Shown: positions 7,463 through 18,085, counted from the stretch's first letter. The stretch is DNA of 64,000 bases from Streptomyces sp. NBC_01476 (GCF_036227265.1 NZ_CP109446.1:8139001-8203000); one strand, 5' to 3'. The notes: generated by a model from the sequence alone, not told the origin. Numbers and translations: made by a program.

Positions 7463-9375
7463 CGGTGACCCCGCAGGATCTCACCGCGCTCCGCCTCGTC
7501 GGTTCGCCCGCCGTCCACCCGGCCGGCGGCCGGGTGGTGGCGGCCGTGCAGAGCGTCGATCCGGAATCGCTGCGCTACCGCAGCCGCCTGTGGACCTTCA
7601 CCGCCGACCGCCCCGCCGAGCCGCTGACCGACGCCGGACCCTGGTCGGACACCCTGCCCCGCTTCTCGCCTGACGGCACCCACCTCGCCTTTCTCAGCGA
7701 CCGCGGCGGCGAGCGCCGCCTGTGGGTCGTCCCGGCGGACGGCACTGGCACCCCCCGCGCACTGGACGGTCCCGACGCCCGGCCCACCGCGGCGGTCTGG
7801 CTCGGCCCGGACCGCCTGCTGGTGCTCGCCGAACGACCCGCCCCTCACCCCGAGGGCGCGCCGGTGGTCATCGACTGGCTCCGCTACAAGTCCGACGGCG
7901 CGGCGGGACCGCTCGAACCCACCGGCGAACTGTGGCTTCTCGGCCTCGACGGCGCCGCGTCCGCACTGCACAGGTCCGCGGACCGGCTGCGCGCTCCCGC
8001 CTGCGACGGCCAGTACGCCTACTACGCCGCGGCGCCCCGCCACAGCGACCTGCCCGAACCGGGCTGCGACCTGCGCCGGCTCGCCCTTGACGGCGGACCG
8101 GAGGAGACCTTGTGGCACTGCTCCTCACCGGTCCAGGCGGTGGCGGTCACCGCGGCGGGTACCGTACTCGCGCTGGCCAGCGACGCGGCAGGCCAGAGCG
8201 CGACACCGCCACGGGTCTGGCTGGTGGCGGGGCCGGGCGTGGCCCGCGCAGAACCCGCCTTTCCGGCCGCCGACCTGGAGTGCGAGCGGGCGCTGCTCTC
8301 GGACTGCCGGCCGCTGGCCGCGCCGGTACTGCTCGCCACCGCGGGGGAGGACGCGCTCTTCGTCGCGACCGTCGGCGACGAGGTCGCCCTCTTCCGCTCC
8401 CCGCCCGGTGGTGCGCCGGTACGGATCAGCCCGCCGGGCAGTTCGGTGACCGACTTCGGCGCGGCCGCCGGATCGGTCGCGCTCTGTCTGGAATCGGCGA
8501 CCCGGCCGACCGAGCTGTACCTCGACGGGAAACCCGTCTCCGATCTCAACACCCGGTGGGCGCAGGCCGCGTGTCCGGTGGCGCCCGAGCGGATCACCGT
8601 CCCCGCGCCCGACGGCCTCGAACTGCCCGGCCTGCTGTACCGCTCGCCGGCCGGGGACGGCCGGGTGCTGCTGCGGGTGCACGGCGGCCCGCACATGGCC
8701 TTCGGCAACACCTTCGACCTGGAGACGCAGACCCAGCTCGCCGCCGGCTACCACGTCCTGGTCCCCACCCTGCGCGGCAGCGCGGGCCTCGGTACCGGTT
8801 TCCGCGCCCTGAGCGTCAATCAGTGGGGACGCGCCGACCACGGCGACCTGATGGCCTTCGCCGACTGGACGGTACGCTCCGGCACCGGCCTGCCCGGGCG
8901 GCTCTACCTCGCGGGCGGCAGCTACGGCGGCTACCTGATCAACTGGACGCTCACCCGCACCGGCCGTTTCCGGGCCGCGGTCTCGGAGCGTTCGGTCGCG
9001 AACCTGCTCTCCAAATACGGCACGTCGGACAACGGGTTCACCGTCAACAGGTTCGAGTTCGGCGGCCTCGACCTCTTCGACGCCGGGGCCCGTGAACTCC
9101 TCGACCGCTCGCCGCTCCACCATGCGCAGCGGATCACCACACCGCTGCTGCTCATCCACGGCGAGCTCGATCAGCGCTGCCCGATAGAGCAGTCGGAGCA
9201 GTTGTTCACCGCTCTGCGCAGGCTGGGCCGGGAGACGGTCTTCGTCCGGCTCCCGGGCGAGTCCCACGGCTATACGGCCGGCGGCCGTCCTGACCGGCGC
9301 ATCGCGCGGCTGAAGCTGATCACCGACTGGCTTGACGCCCACCCGCCCCTCGATCCTGCCGCCCCCCACGGCTGA
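7459..9375 (+). CDS. S9 family prolyl oligopeptidase-type peptidase
   Basis: A 638-residue serine peptidase with an N-terminal beta-propeller (about residues 1-370) and a C-terminal alpha/beta-hydrolase domain. The nucleophile is Ser488 in GGSYGGY, the acid Asp571 in GELDQRCP and the base His603 in ESHGY, giving a complete catalytic triad. There is no signal peptide, so it acts in the cytoplasm on short peptides that enter the propeller tunnel. It starts at ATG 7459, preceded by GGGAGG, inside the M20 stop, and is the last gene of the operon. Together with the M20 enzyme it supports a peptide-scavenging role. Confidence 0.92.
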   Translation: MTVTPQDLTALRLVGSPAVHPAGGRVVAAVQSVDPESLRYRSRLWTFTADRPAEPLTDAGPWSDTLPRFSPDGTHLAFLSDRGGERRLWVVPADGTGTPRALDGPDARPTAAVWLGPDRLLVLAERPAPHPEGAPVVIDWLRYKSDGAAGPLEPTGELWLLGLDGAASALHRSADRLRAPACDGQYAYYAAAPRHSDLPEPGCDLRRLALDGGPEETLWHCSSPVQAVAVTAAGTVLALASDAAGQSATPPRVWLVAGPGVARAEPAFPAADLECERALLSDCRPLAAPVLLATAGEDALFVATVGDEVALFRSPPGGAPVRISPPGSSVTDFGAAAGSVALCLESATRPTELYLDGKPVSDLNTRWAQAACPVAPERITVPAPDGLELPGLLYRSPAGDGRVLLRVHGGPHMAFGNTFDLETQTQLAAGYHVLVPTLRGSAGLGTGFRALSVNQWGRADHGDLMAFADWTVRSGTGLPGRLYLAGGSYGGYLINWTLTRTGRFRAAVSERSVANLLSKYGTSDNGFTVNRFEFGGLDLFDAGARELLDRSPLHHAQRITTPLLLIHGELDQRCPIEQSEQLFTALRRLGRETVFVRLPGESHGYTAGGRPDRRIARLKLITDWLDAHPPLDPAAPHG

Positions 9376-9426
9376 GCCCTCGCCGGTACGCCGCCGCCCG
9401 GCCCGTCCGCCCACCGTGGAGCACCC

Positions 9427-9530
9427 ATGTCCGCACACTGCCGGCTGACCGTTCGCAAGCCCGGCTTCGGCAACTCCATCTCCCCTTCCCACCGGCGCAC
9501 AAGCGCCGATTCGACCCGAACATCCGTCCC
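9427..9530 (+). pseudogene. rpmB: Remnant of rpmB paralogue (ribosomal protein L28, zinc-independent type)
   Basis: ATG 9427 opens a stretch reading MSAHCRLT, then PGFGNSIS and HRRT, which matches the N-terminus of actinobacterial L28 of the C-minus type (one Cys instead of the CxxC zinc motif). At about 9499-9503 the frame slips by one base; the next frame then reads KRRFDPNIR, the conserved L28 continuation. After that the similarity stops and S14 sequence follows, so only about 35 of roughly 78 residues remain. Both a frameshift and a truncation show the gene is dead. Confidence 0.8.
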
Positions 9531-9532
9531 CG

Positions 9533-9736
9533 CACACCTCCGCGGAAGACCGGGCCGCCGCCCAGGCCGAACTGCGGCGCCAGCCGCGGGACGCCGGCGC
9601 CACCCGGGTCCGCAACCAGGACGCCGTCGACGGCCGCCCGCGCGGCTACCAGGGAGCCTTCGGCCTGTCCCGGATCAATCTCCGCGGCCTCGCCCACGCC
9701 GGCCATCTCCCCGGGGTGCGCAAGTCCGGCTGGTGA
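9533..9736 (+). pseudogene. rpsN: Remnant of rpsN paralogue (ribosomal protein S14, zinc-independent type)
   Basis: In the third frame, without its own start, this stretch encodes the C-terminal two thirds of a C-minus S14: ELRRQPRD, TRVRN, DGRPRGY, FGLSR and a terminal LPGVRKSGW followed by TGA. Functional S14 has a basic RK pair before FGLSR; here it reads QGA, a further sign of decay. It follows the L28 remnant after at most a few bases, as if a deletion joined rpmB to rpsN. These paralogues usually sit side by side in Streptomyces and are under zinc control. Confidence 0.8.
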
Positions 9737-9770
9737 GCGCTCCGCCGGGAGGAGACCGGCCCACCCGCTG

Positions 9771-10565
9771 CTACGACTCCGCTCCGGTCGTCCGGGTGAC
9801 CGGGGCGGGCCGGGGCTGCAGCACGCCGTCCAGGTAGAGGTCGACCTTCTCGTTGTAGAAGGCGACCAGGCCGGCGATGGGCGCCATCGCCGTGGTGGGG
9901 AAGTCGTACGCCCACACGATGTCCTCGTGTGTGCCCTCGCCGCCGGTGAAGGACCAGTAGCCACTGGTGCGGCCCTTGTACGGGCACGCGGTGACGGTGT
10001 CCGTCGGGTCGAGCCGCGTCCAGTCGACGCTGGAGCGGTCGAGGTAGTAACGGGTCGGCAGTCCCGTCTCGAAGACCATGACCGTATTGGGCGCGTCGGC
10101 GAGCACCGTGCCGTCCACCTCGACCCGTACGCTCCGGTTCGACCGCAGCGCGTCGACCCGGGTGTACGGGTTGCGGGGGTGGACGAACACCTGCTCGTCC
10201 TCCTCGAACCAGGCGTCGACGGCCTCCCAGCGGAAGCGCGCGGTGCCGATCAGCCGTTCGGGTGCGCCCTCGGACCAGACCCAGGCGGCGCCGGCCCGGG
10301 TGTCGGCGCCCACCTGGAGGGCGTGCCGGCGCGCGGGGCCGGGGCTCAGCCGCCCGGCGCGGTTCTCGTCGACGAGGGTCGCGCCGGTCAGGTCCGCCGG
10401 CGGAACGCAGAACTGCGGATAGCCGGGCCACTCCCATACGTACAGCGCGCGCTGGGTGTCGAACACGGTACGGCCGCCGACCTGGCCGCGGACCCGCCGC
10501 GGCACCGGCTCGACATGGCCGACCGGAACGATCAGGCCGGGATAGTTCACTGCCGGGTCGTTCAT
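9771..10565 (-). CDS. DUF427 domain protein (tandem domains)
   Basis: A 264-residue soluble protein of unknown function. Two copies of the compact, beta-rich DUF427 fold can be recognised: the first around residues 20-120 (YVWEWPGYPQFCVP) and the second around 130-240, with the characteristic ACPYKGRTSGYWSF and DIVWAYDFP motifs and a conserved AFYNEKVDLYLDG end. ATG 10565 is preceded by GGGGAGAG. It is transcribed leftward, with a small unknown gene about 70 bp upstream on the same strand. No biochemical role is established for the family. Confidence 0.85.
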   Translation of the reverse strand: MNDPAVNYPGLIVPVGHVEPVPRRVRGQVGGRTVFDTQRALYVWEWPGYPQFCVPPADLTGATLVDENRAGRLSPGPARRHALQVGADTRAGAAWVWSEGAPERLIGTARFRWEAVDAWFEEDEQVFVHPRNPYTRVDALRSNRSVRVEVDGTVLADAPNTVMVFETGLPTRYYLDRSSVDWTRLDPTDTVTACPYKGRTSGYWSFTGGEGTHEDIVWAYDFPTTAMAPIAGLVAFYNEKVDLYLDGVLQPRPAPVTRTTGAES

Positions 10566-10633
10566 GGCTCTCCCCAGGACGTACTCGGACCGCTCATTCC
10601 CGCCAGTGTGCCAAGAACGGGTCCGGCAGCCCG

Positions 10634-10873
10634 TCAACCCGCCAGGTGCGTGAAGGCGAGTTCGTCCTGCGGGGCGAGCGTCATGACGACACTGGACCCC
10701 TCGTGCAGCACACCGTCCAGCGTGATGAGGACCTTGGTGGGGCCCACTTCGGCGAAGGCGATCCGCCCGTACACCGGAATGCCCTCGGAACTCTCGTAGG
10801 CGAAGGTCCGGCCGATGAAGCTGTCGTTGAGGTCCCTGGCCGCGACGGTCCTGGTGTTGGCGCTGATGTTCAC
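10634..10873 (-). CDS. Small hypothetical protein (79 aa)
   Basis: A short soluble protein starting at GTG 10873, chosen because AGGGAGAG lies just upstream. The sequence is mostly beta-type (FAYESSEGIPVYGRIAFAE, VLITLDGVLHEGSSVVMTLAP) without membrane segments, cysteines or recognised motifs. It precedes the DUF427 gene on the same strand with a gap of about 70 bp and may be co-transcribed. I do not recognise the family. Confidence 0.65.
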   Translation of the reverse strand: MNISANTRTVAARDLNDSFIGRTFAYESSEGIPVYGRIAFAEVGPTKVLITLDGVLHEGSSVVMTLAPQDELAFTHLAG

Positions 10874-11073
10874 GTGGCTCTCCCTGCGCGAGGTACGGAC
10901 GCGTGAGCCTACTGGGTGACCCCGGCGCGGCTGGGTGCCGCATCCCCCTGGGCCGGCCGGTGAGCGCCGGCGCACCCGCGTGCCGGCGCTCACCGGCCGG
11001 GCGCGCGCCCACCGCACCACCGGCCGTACGAGATTCCCCTGTCGGGCACCTGTCTCGTACCGCCGGGCGTGGC

Positions 11074-11087
11074 CATAATGCGGACCA
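11074..11087 (+). promoter_or_regulatory. Possible -10 element giving a leaderless kinase mRNA
   Basis: CATAAT at 11074-11079 resembles the housekeeping -10 hexamer and ends 7 bases before the ATG at 11087. Transcription would begin at or next to that ATG, which would explain the lack of a ribosome binding site. No convincing -35 box was seen. Confidence 0.4.
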
Positions 11088-12268
11088 TGGGGTCGGTGAT
11101 CACCGTGGTGTCCGTCGCACTGGTGATCGCGGGCGCCGCGGCGGCCCTCTTCTGGCTGGTCCGTGGCCGCCGGGGCTTCGGCACACCCGCCGACCGGGCC
11201 GCGTACGCCACCTTGCATGCCGCCTCGCTGGCCGCGCCGCCGCTGCGGGACGGACTGACCGCCGAGTCGGCGCGCCGGGCCGCCGGACACCTGAGAGCGC
11301 TGCTGGGCACACCCGCGCTGGCCGTGATCGGCGACGGCGAACTCCTCGCCTGGGAAGGCCCGGGCAAGCGGCACGCGGCGCAGGCGGTGGAACACGCGCG
11401 TGACGCGGTACGGGCCGGGCGGCCCTGGGTGGTGCCCGCGGGGGCGATCGCGTGCGGGGACATCGACTGCCCGGTGCGCGGCGCCGTCGTGGTGCCGCTG
11501 GTGGTGGACGGCCTGGTCGTCGGCGCCCTGTCGGTGTACGTACGGCAGGTGTCGGCCGGGCTGGTCCGCGCCGCAGGCGAGGTGGCCCACTGGGTCATCT
11601 CCCAGCTCGAACTCGCCGAACTGGACCACTCCAGGACCCGGATGATGGAGGCGGAACTGCGCTCCCTGCGGGCCCAAATCTCCCCGCACTTCGTCTACAA
11701 CGCGCTCACCGCCATCGCGTCCTTCGTCCGTACCGACCCGGACCAGGCCCGGGAGCTGCTGCTGGAGTTCGCCGAGCTGACCCGCTACAGCCTGCGCACC
11801 CACGGTCAGTTCAGCACCCTGGCCGAGGAACTCCACTCGGTGGACAGCTACTTGCGTCTTGAACGGGCCCGCTTCGGTGACCGGCTGCGGGTGGAGCTGC
11901 TGATCGCCCCCGAAGTGCTCCCCGTCGCGGTGCCGTTCTTGTGCCTGCAGCCGATCGTGGAGAACGCGGTACGGCACGGGCTCGGTCCCAAGCCGGCCGC
12001 CGGGCTGATCACCATCAGGGCCGAGGACGCGGGCGCCGAGTGCCGGATCAGTGTGGAGGACGACGGGGTGGGCATGGATCCGGAGGAACTGCGGTCCCTG
12101 CTGGCAGGGGAGACCGACGGGGACTCGCTCGGCCTCGGCAACGTGGACGAGCGGCTGCGTACGGTCTTCGGCGACGAGTACGGCCTGGTGGTGGAGACCG
12201 CGCCGGGTGCGGGGACCAAGGTCAACGTACGGGTGCCCAAGTACCGGAACGGGGTGCACGCGTCATGA
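11087..12268 (+). CDS. LytS/YehU-type sensor histidine kinase
   Basis: A 393-residue membrane-anchored kinase. One N-terminal transmembrane segment (VITVVSVALVIAGAAAALFW) is followed by a GAF-like region (about 40-185) that contains a paired-cysteine motif, ACGDIDCPVRG. The His_kinase domain has the phospho-acceptor motif QISPHFVYNAL, and the ATPase domain has the N box IVENAVRHGL and the G box EDDGVGM. ATG 11087 is chosen over GTG 11069 and ATG 11078 because it fits a leaderless transcript. Its stop overlaps the LytTR regulator, so the two form a two-component system, presumably controlling the transporter and acetate genes downstream, as related YehU/YpdA systems control carboxylate transporters. 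Confidence 0.9.
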   Translation: MGSVITVVSVALVIAGAAAALFWLVRGRRGFGTPADRAAYATLHAASLAAPPLRDGLTAESARRAAGHLRALLGTPALAVIGDGELLAWEGPGKRHAAQAVEHARDAVRAGRPWVVPAGAIACGDIDCPVRGAVVVPLVVDGLVVGALSVYVRQVSAGLVRAAGEVAHWVISQLELAELDHSRTRMMEAELRSLRAQISPHFVYNALTAIASFVRTDPDQARELLLEFAELTRYSLRTHGQFSTLAEELHSVDSYLRLERARFGDRLRVELLIAPEVLPVAVPFLCLQPIVENAVRHGLGPKPAAGLITIRAEDAGAECRISVEDDGVGMDPEELRSLLAGETDGDSLGLGNVDERLRTVFGDEYGLVVETAPGAGTKVNVRVPKYRNGVHAS

Positions 12269-13011
12269 TGCCGCTGCGGATCCTGGCCGTGGACGACGAG
12301 CCGCCCGCCCTGGAGGACTTGACGTATCTGCTGCGCGGCGACACCCGCGTCGGCCGGGTGCTGGCCGCCGGCAGTACCGACGCGGCGCTGCGGCTGCTGG
12401 AGAGCGAGACCGTGGACGCGGTCTTCCTCGACATCCGGATGCCGGGACTCGACGGACTCGACCTGGTCCGTGTGCTGCGCAGGTTCGCCGAGCCGCCATC
12501 GGTCGTCTTCGTCACCGCCTACGACGACTTCGCGGTGGACGCCTTCGCCCTCAAAGCCTGCGACTACCTGCTCAAACCGGTCCGCCGCGAACGCCTCGCC
12601 GAGGCGGTCCGCCGGGTCGCCGATCTGAGCGGCGCCGCCCCCGGCGCCGCACCGCCGGGCCTGTCCACCGAGCGCATACCCGTCGACCTCGGCGGCGTCA
12701 CCCGGTTCGTCCCCCGCGACGAAGTGGCGTACGTAGAAGCCCAGGGCGACTACGTACGCCTGCACGCCCGCGGTGAAGCCCCCCTGGTCCGGGTGTCGCT
12801 GGCGGTCCTCGAAGAGCGCTGGGTGCCGCACGGATTCCTCCGCGTCCACCGGGGGTTCCTGGTCGCGCTGCGGCACGTCGAGGGGCTGCGCTCGGTGGGC
12901 GGCCACTGGACCGTGCAGGTGGCGGGGGACGACCTGCCGGTCAGCCGCCGCCACACCCGGGAGCTGCGGGACGTGCTGACGCGGTGGGCGCAGAAACCCG
13001 GTCCGTCATGA
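12265..13011 (+). CDS. LytTR-family response regulator
   Basis: A 248-residue regulator. The receiver domain (about 1-125) shows the acidic pair VDDE, the phospho-acceptor in VFLDIRMPG, the conserved Thr in VFVTAYDD and the Lys in LLKPV. After a Pro/Ala linker the LytTR DNA-binding domain follows (about 145-240), with VAYVEAQGDYVRLH and FLRVHRGFLV. It starts at ATG 12265 inside the kinase stop (ATGA) and its own stop overlaps the next gene, so kinase, regulator, small membrane protein and symporter are made from one coupled message. Confidence 0.93.
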   Translation: MMPLRILAVDDEPPALEDLTYLLRGDTRVGRVLAAGSTDAALRLLESETVDAVFLDIRMPGLDGLDLVRVLRRFAEPPSVVFVTAYDDFAVDAFALKACDYLLKPVRRERLAEAVRRVADLSGAAPGAAPPGLSTERIPVDLGGVTRFVPRDEVAYVEAQGDYVRLHARGEAPLVRVSLAVLEERWVPHGFLRVHRGFLVALRHVEGLRSVGGHWTVQVAGDDLPVSRRHTRELRDVLTRWAQKPGPS

Positions 13012-13469
13012 GTGGGCCGCAGCCGCCGCGCCGGATCACCGTCACCGGCCCGCGCCGCAACCGCAGCGGCGGCTACTCCGCGCGGGCCGGGGCCGCCGAC
13101 CTGCACGCCCAGCCGCCCCTGGGCCAGGTCTACGTGACCTCGCTGGTCCGCGACCAACTGCGGCTGTCGCTGGGCGTGCTGGCCGTCCTGGTGGTGGTGC
13201 TCGGCGGCCTGCCGCTGGCCTTCGCCCTGTCGCCCGCACTGCGCACGGCGGAGGTCTTCGGGCTGCGGCAGGCGTGGCTGCTGCTCGGGATCGTCGCCTA
13301 TCCGGTGCTGGTGGGGGCGGCCTGGTTCCATGTCCGGCACGCCGAACGGGTGGAGCGGGACTTCGCCGAACTGCTGAACGCGCCAGGCGCAGGCCCGGCC
13401 CCCGGTGACGGCGGCGGCACGGGCGGGGACCCCGGCTCCGGTCCCGCCACCGGCCCCGGCGCCGGATGA
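13008..13469 (+). CDS. Small two-TM membrane protein preceding the symporter
   Basis: A 153-residue protein with two hydrophobic helices (LSLGVLAVLVVVLGGLPLAFAL near residue 55 and AWLLLGIVAYPVLVGAAWF near residue 90), a basic N-terminus and a glycine/proline-rich tail. It overlaps both neighbours by 4 bp. Small two-TM proteins of the DUF485 kind regularly precede acetate/monocarboxylate symporters (YjcH before ActP is the known case), so it is probably an accessory subunit. The start ATG 13008 is fixed by the overlap with the regulator stop. Confidence 0.75.
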   Translation: MSGPQPPRRITVTGPRRNRSGGYSARAGAADLHAQPPLGQVYVTSLVRDQLRLSLGVLAVLVVVLGGLPLAFALSPALRTAEVFGLRQAWLLLGIVAYPVLVGAAWFHVRHAERVERDFAELLNAPGAGPAPGDGGGTGGDPGSGPATGPGAG

Positions 13470-15202
13470 ACCCCACGCTCGGCCTCGTCGCACTGTTCGT
13501 CGTTCTCGCCGCCACCGTCGGATTCGGTGTCTACGGGCTGCGCCTGTCCCGCGCCACCTCGGACTTCTACGTGGCCTCCCGCCAGGTCTCGCCGCTGATG
13601 AATGCCTCGGCGATCGGCGGTGAGTACCTGTCGGCGGCGTCCTTCCTCGGCGTGGCCGGACTCGTGCTCGCCTACGGCGTTGACATGCTCGCCTACCCGG
13701 TCGGCTACACCGCCGGGTATCTCGTGCTGCTGCTCCTGGTCGCGGCGCCGCTGCGGCGCTCGGGCGCGTACACGCTGCCGGACTTCGCCGAGGAGCGGCT
13801 CGGCTCGACCGCGGTACGGCGGGTGGCGAGCGTACTGGTGGCCGTCATCGCCTGGCTGTATCTGGTGCCGCAGCTGCAAGGGGCCGGGCTGACCCTCCAG
13901 ACGGTGGCGGGCGCCCCGCGCTGGGCCGGCGCGGTGGTCGTCGCGGTGGCGGTGGTCGGCGTGGCGACGGCGGGCGGGATGCGCAGCGTCACCCTCGTCC
14001 AGGGCTTCCACTTCTGGCTGAAGCTGACCGCCATCGCGGTGCCCGCCCTCTTCCTGCTGCTGGCCTGGCGGTCCGCCGGCTCGCCCGCGCTGACCGGCCC
14101 CGACGTGCCGCACTTCGGGCACACCACGGTCGTACGCGTCCAGGACCCGGTCCGCTTCGACGTGCGCTCCCCGGTCACCGTCCAGGTCCGCGGCGGTCTC
14201 GACGGCCTCGCGCACGGCCCGGCGGGGGAGCGGGTCCAGCTCGGGGACGGCGACCACACGGTCGCGGCGGGCGCCGAACTGACCTTCCCGGCGGGCGCGG
14301 CCGTCCCGCACCAGGTGGACCTCACCCCCGCCACCGGCGCGCAGTGGGCCGCCCCGCTCTCCGGTGCCGGCGGACGCTCGCACCCGCTGTACGCGGTGTA
14401 CTCGATCCTGCTGGCCACCTTCCTCGGCACCATGGGCCTGCCGCATGTGCTGGTCCGCTTCTACACCAACCCCGACGGCCACGCGGCCCGCCGGACGACC
14501 CTGCTGGTCCTGGTACTGCTGAGCGTCTTCTATCTGCTGCCGACGGTCTACGGCGCACTGGGCAGAGTGCTCGCACCGCAACTGCTGCTCACCGGGCAGA
14601 CCGACACTGCCGTCCTGGTGCTGCCGCAGATCGCCCGCGCGGGCCTGGGCGGGCAGTTGCTCGCCGCGCTGGCCGCCGCGGGCGCGTTCGCCGCCTTCGT
14701 CTCCACCGCCTCGGGGCTGATCGTCTCGGTGGCCGGGGTGGTCGCCCAGGATCTGCTGCGCGGCTCGACCCGCGGCTTCCGGTGGGCCTCGCTGGCGGCC
14801 GGTGTGCCCCCGCTGGTGATGGCGACGGCGACCTCGGGGCTGCCGGTGGCCGACGCCATCGGGCTGGCGTTCGCGGTCGCCGCCTCCTCCTTCTGCCCGC
14901 TGCTCGTGCTCGGCATCTGGTGGCGCGGCCTGACCGATCTGGGCGCCCTGTGCGGTCTGATCACCGGCGGCGGACTGGCCGCGGTCGCGGTGGTGGTGAC
15001 CAGCGTGCGCGGACCGGGCCGCGGCTGGGCGGCGACCCTGCTCGAACAGCCGGCCGCCTGGACCGTACCGGCGGCCTTCACTGTCATGATCACGGTCTCG
15101 CTGCTCTCCCGGCACCGGATCTCCAGCGCGCACGTGGACCGGGTGATGCTGCGGATGCACCTGCCGGAGGAAGTGGGCGGGGCGCAGCAGCGGACCCCGT
15201 GA
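13466..15202 (+). CDS. Sodium:solute symporter (ActP/MctC-like acetate or monocarboxylate transporter)
   Basis: A 578-residue polytopic membrane protein of the SSS family. Family features include SDFYVASRQVSPLMNASAIGGEYLSAASFLG split over residues 30-65, YPVGYTAGYLVLL in the next helix, GGMRSVTLVQGFHFWLK and GLPHVLVRFYTNP. An unusually long, beta-type, extracytoplasmic insertion lies between the helix ending about residue 205 and LYAVYSILLATFLGT (about residue 305). It starts at ATG 13466 in a 4-bp overlap with the small membrane protein. The downstream YaaH channel and acetyl-CoA synthetase point to uptake of acetate or a related short acid such as propionate or pyruvate. Confidence 0.88.
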   Translation: MNPTLGLVALFVVLAATVGFGVYGLRLSRATSDFYVASRQVSPLMNASAIGGEYLSAASFLGVAGLVLAYGVDMLAYPVGYTAGYLVLLLLVAAPLRRSGAYTLPDFAEERLGSTAVRRVASVLVAVIAWLYLVPQLQGAGLTLQTVAGAPRWAGAVVVAVAVVGVATAGGMRSVTLVQGFHFWLKLTAIAVPALFLLLAWRSAGSPALTGPDVPHFGHTTVVRVQDPVRFDVRSPVTVQVRGGLDGLAHGPAGERVQLGDGDHTVAAGAELTFPAGAAVPHQVDLTPATGAQWAAPLSGAGGRSHPLYAVYSILLATFLGTMGLPHVLVRFYTNPDGHAARRTTLLVLVLLSVFYLLPTVYGALGRVLAPQLLLTGQTDTAVLVLPQIARAGLGGQLLAALAAAGAFAAFVSTASGLIVSVAGVVAQDLLRGSTRGFRWASLAAGVPPLVMATATSGLPVADAIGLAFAVAASSFCPLLVLGIWWRGLTDLGALCGLITGGGLAAVAVVVTSVRGPGRGWAATLLEQPAAWTVPAAFTVMITVSLLSRHRISSAHVDRVMLRMHLPEEVGGAQQRTP

Positions 15203-15314
15203 CAGCCCCGGCCGCCTGACCGCTCGGCGCGGCTGACGGACCGTCCGGCGAACCGGCCGGACCGCTGGGCGACGCCCCCGGTACCGGCCCTCGCCCCCCG
15301 GCCGGCGCTCTTCG

Positions 15315-15320
15315 TAGCGT
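15315..15320 (+). promoter_or_regulatory. Possible -10 box for the yaaH-acsA operon
   Basis: TAGCGT fits the Streptomyces TANNNT -10 pattern and lies 66 bases before the yaaH-type start, in the 183-bp gap that follows the symporter. No clear -35 hexamer is present, so an activator, perhaps the LytTR regulator, may be needed. Tentative. Confidence 0.3.
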
Positions 15321-15385
15321 GGCGGAGGCAGCGGAACGGTGTCCGGCGTCCGGCTGCCGAGCCTCAACGAGGAGGAGAACCGCAG

Positions 15386-16032
15386 ATGAGCACTCCCGAC
15401 ACGGTCACCCCGGCCCCCGCGCCGGCCATCGCCGACCCCGGCCCGCTCGGGCTGGCCGCCTTCGCCGCCACCACTTTCGTCCTCAGTTCCTTCAACGCCG
15501 ATCTGATCGACGCGAGCCTTGAGGCGGTCGTCCTGCCGCTCGCCCTCTTCTACGGCGGCTTCCTCCAACTCCTCGCCGGAATGTGGGAGTTCAGGAAGGG
15601 CAACACCTTCGGCGCGACCGCCTTCGGCTCGTACGGCGCCTTCTGGCTGTCCTACGCGGCCTACGCCAAGTTCGTCGCGCCCGGCCTGCCGGCGGGCACC
15701 GCGCACCAGGCCACCGGGCTCTACCTGCTCATCTGGGCGGTCTTCACCGTCTACATGACGGTCGCGGCGCTGCGCACGTCCGGCGCCCTGCTGGCGGTCT
15801 TCGTCACCTTGTCGGCGACCTTCATCGTGCTGACCGTCGCCGAGTTCGCCCAGTCCACCGGCACCACCAAGGCCGGCGGCTGGATCGGCCTGGTGACCGC
15901 GGTCGCCGCCTGGTACGCCTCTTTCGCCGGTGTCACCAACTCCACCTGGAAGCGCGCCGTCGTCCCGGTCTTCGCGGCCGGCGACCGCGTCGCCATCGGC
16001 CGGCGGGGCGGGCCGGTGGAGGAAGCCCACTC

Positions 16033-16036
<4 letters not shown>
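15386..16036 (+). CDS. GPR1/FUN34/YaaH (SatP-type) acetate channel/transporter
   Basis: A 216-residue protein with six predicted membrane helices. The N-terminal DPGPLGLAAFAATTF is the family's NPxPLGL signature, and FYGGFLQLLAGMWEFRKGNTFG and TAFGSYGAFW are the other hallmark motifs, lining the acetate path in E. coli SatP. ATG 15386 is preceded by an exact GGAGGAG ribosome binding site. The stop overlaps the acsA start, so import and activation of acetate are translationally coupled. Confidence 0.92.
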
Positions 16037-18021
<1,985 letters not shown>

Positions 18022-18042
18022 CCGGCCGGGACACAGCAGCGT

Positions 18043-18070
18043 GCGGGCCGGCGTGGGAACGCCGGCCCGC
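18043..18070. terminator. Hairpin terminator between convergent genes
   Basis: Perfect 11-bp stem GCGGGCCGGCG (18043-18053) / CGCCGGCCCGC (18060-18070) with a 6-base loop. It lies between the ends of acsA and the convergent epimerase gene and can serve both strands. No U-run, as usual in Streptomyces. Confidence 0.75.
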
Positions 18071-18085
18071 CGTCACGGGACAGCG

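Noticed and set aside
9320..9964. Long reading frames on both strands over the rpmB/rpsN remnant
   Set aside because: They are GC-rich shadow frames; the only family similarity is the broken L28/S14 sequence on the plus strand.
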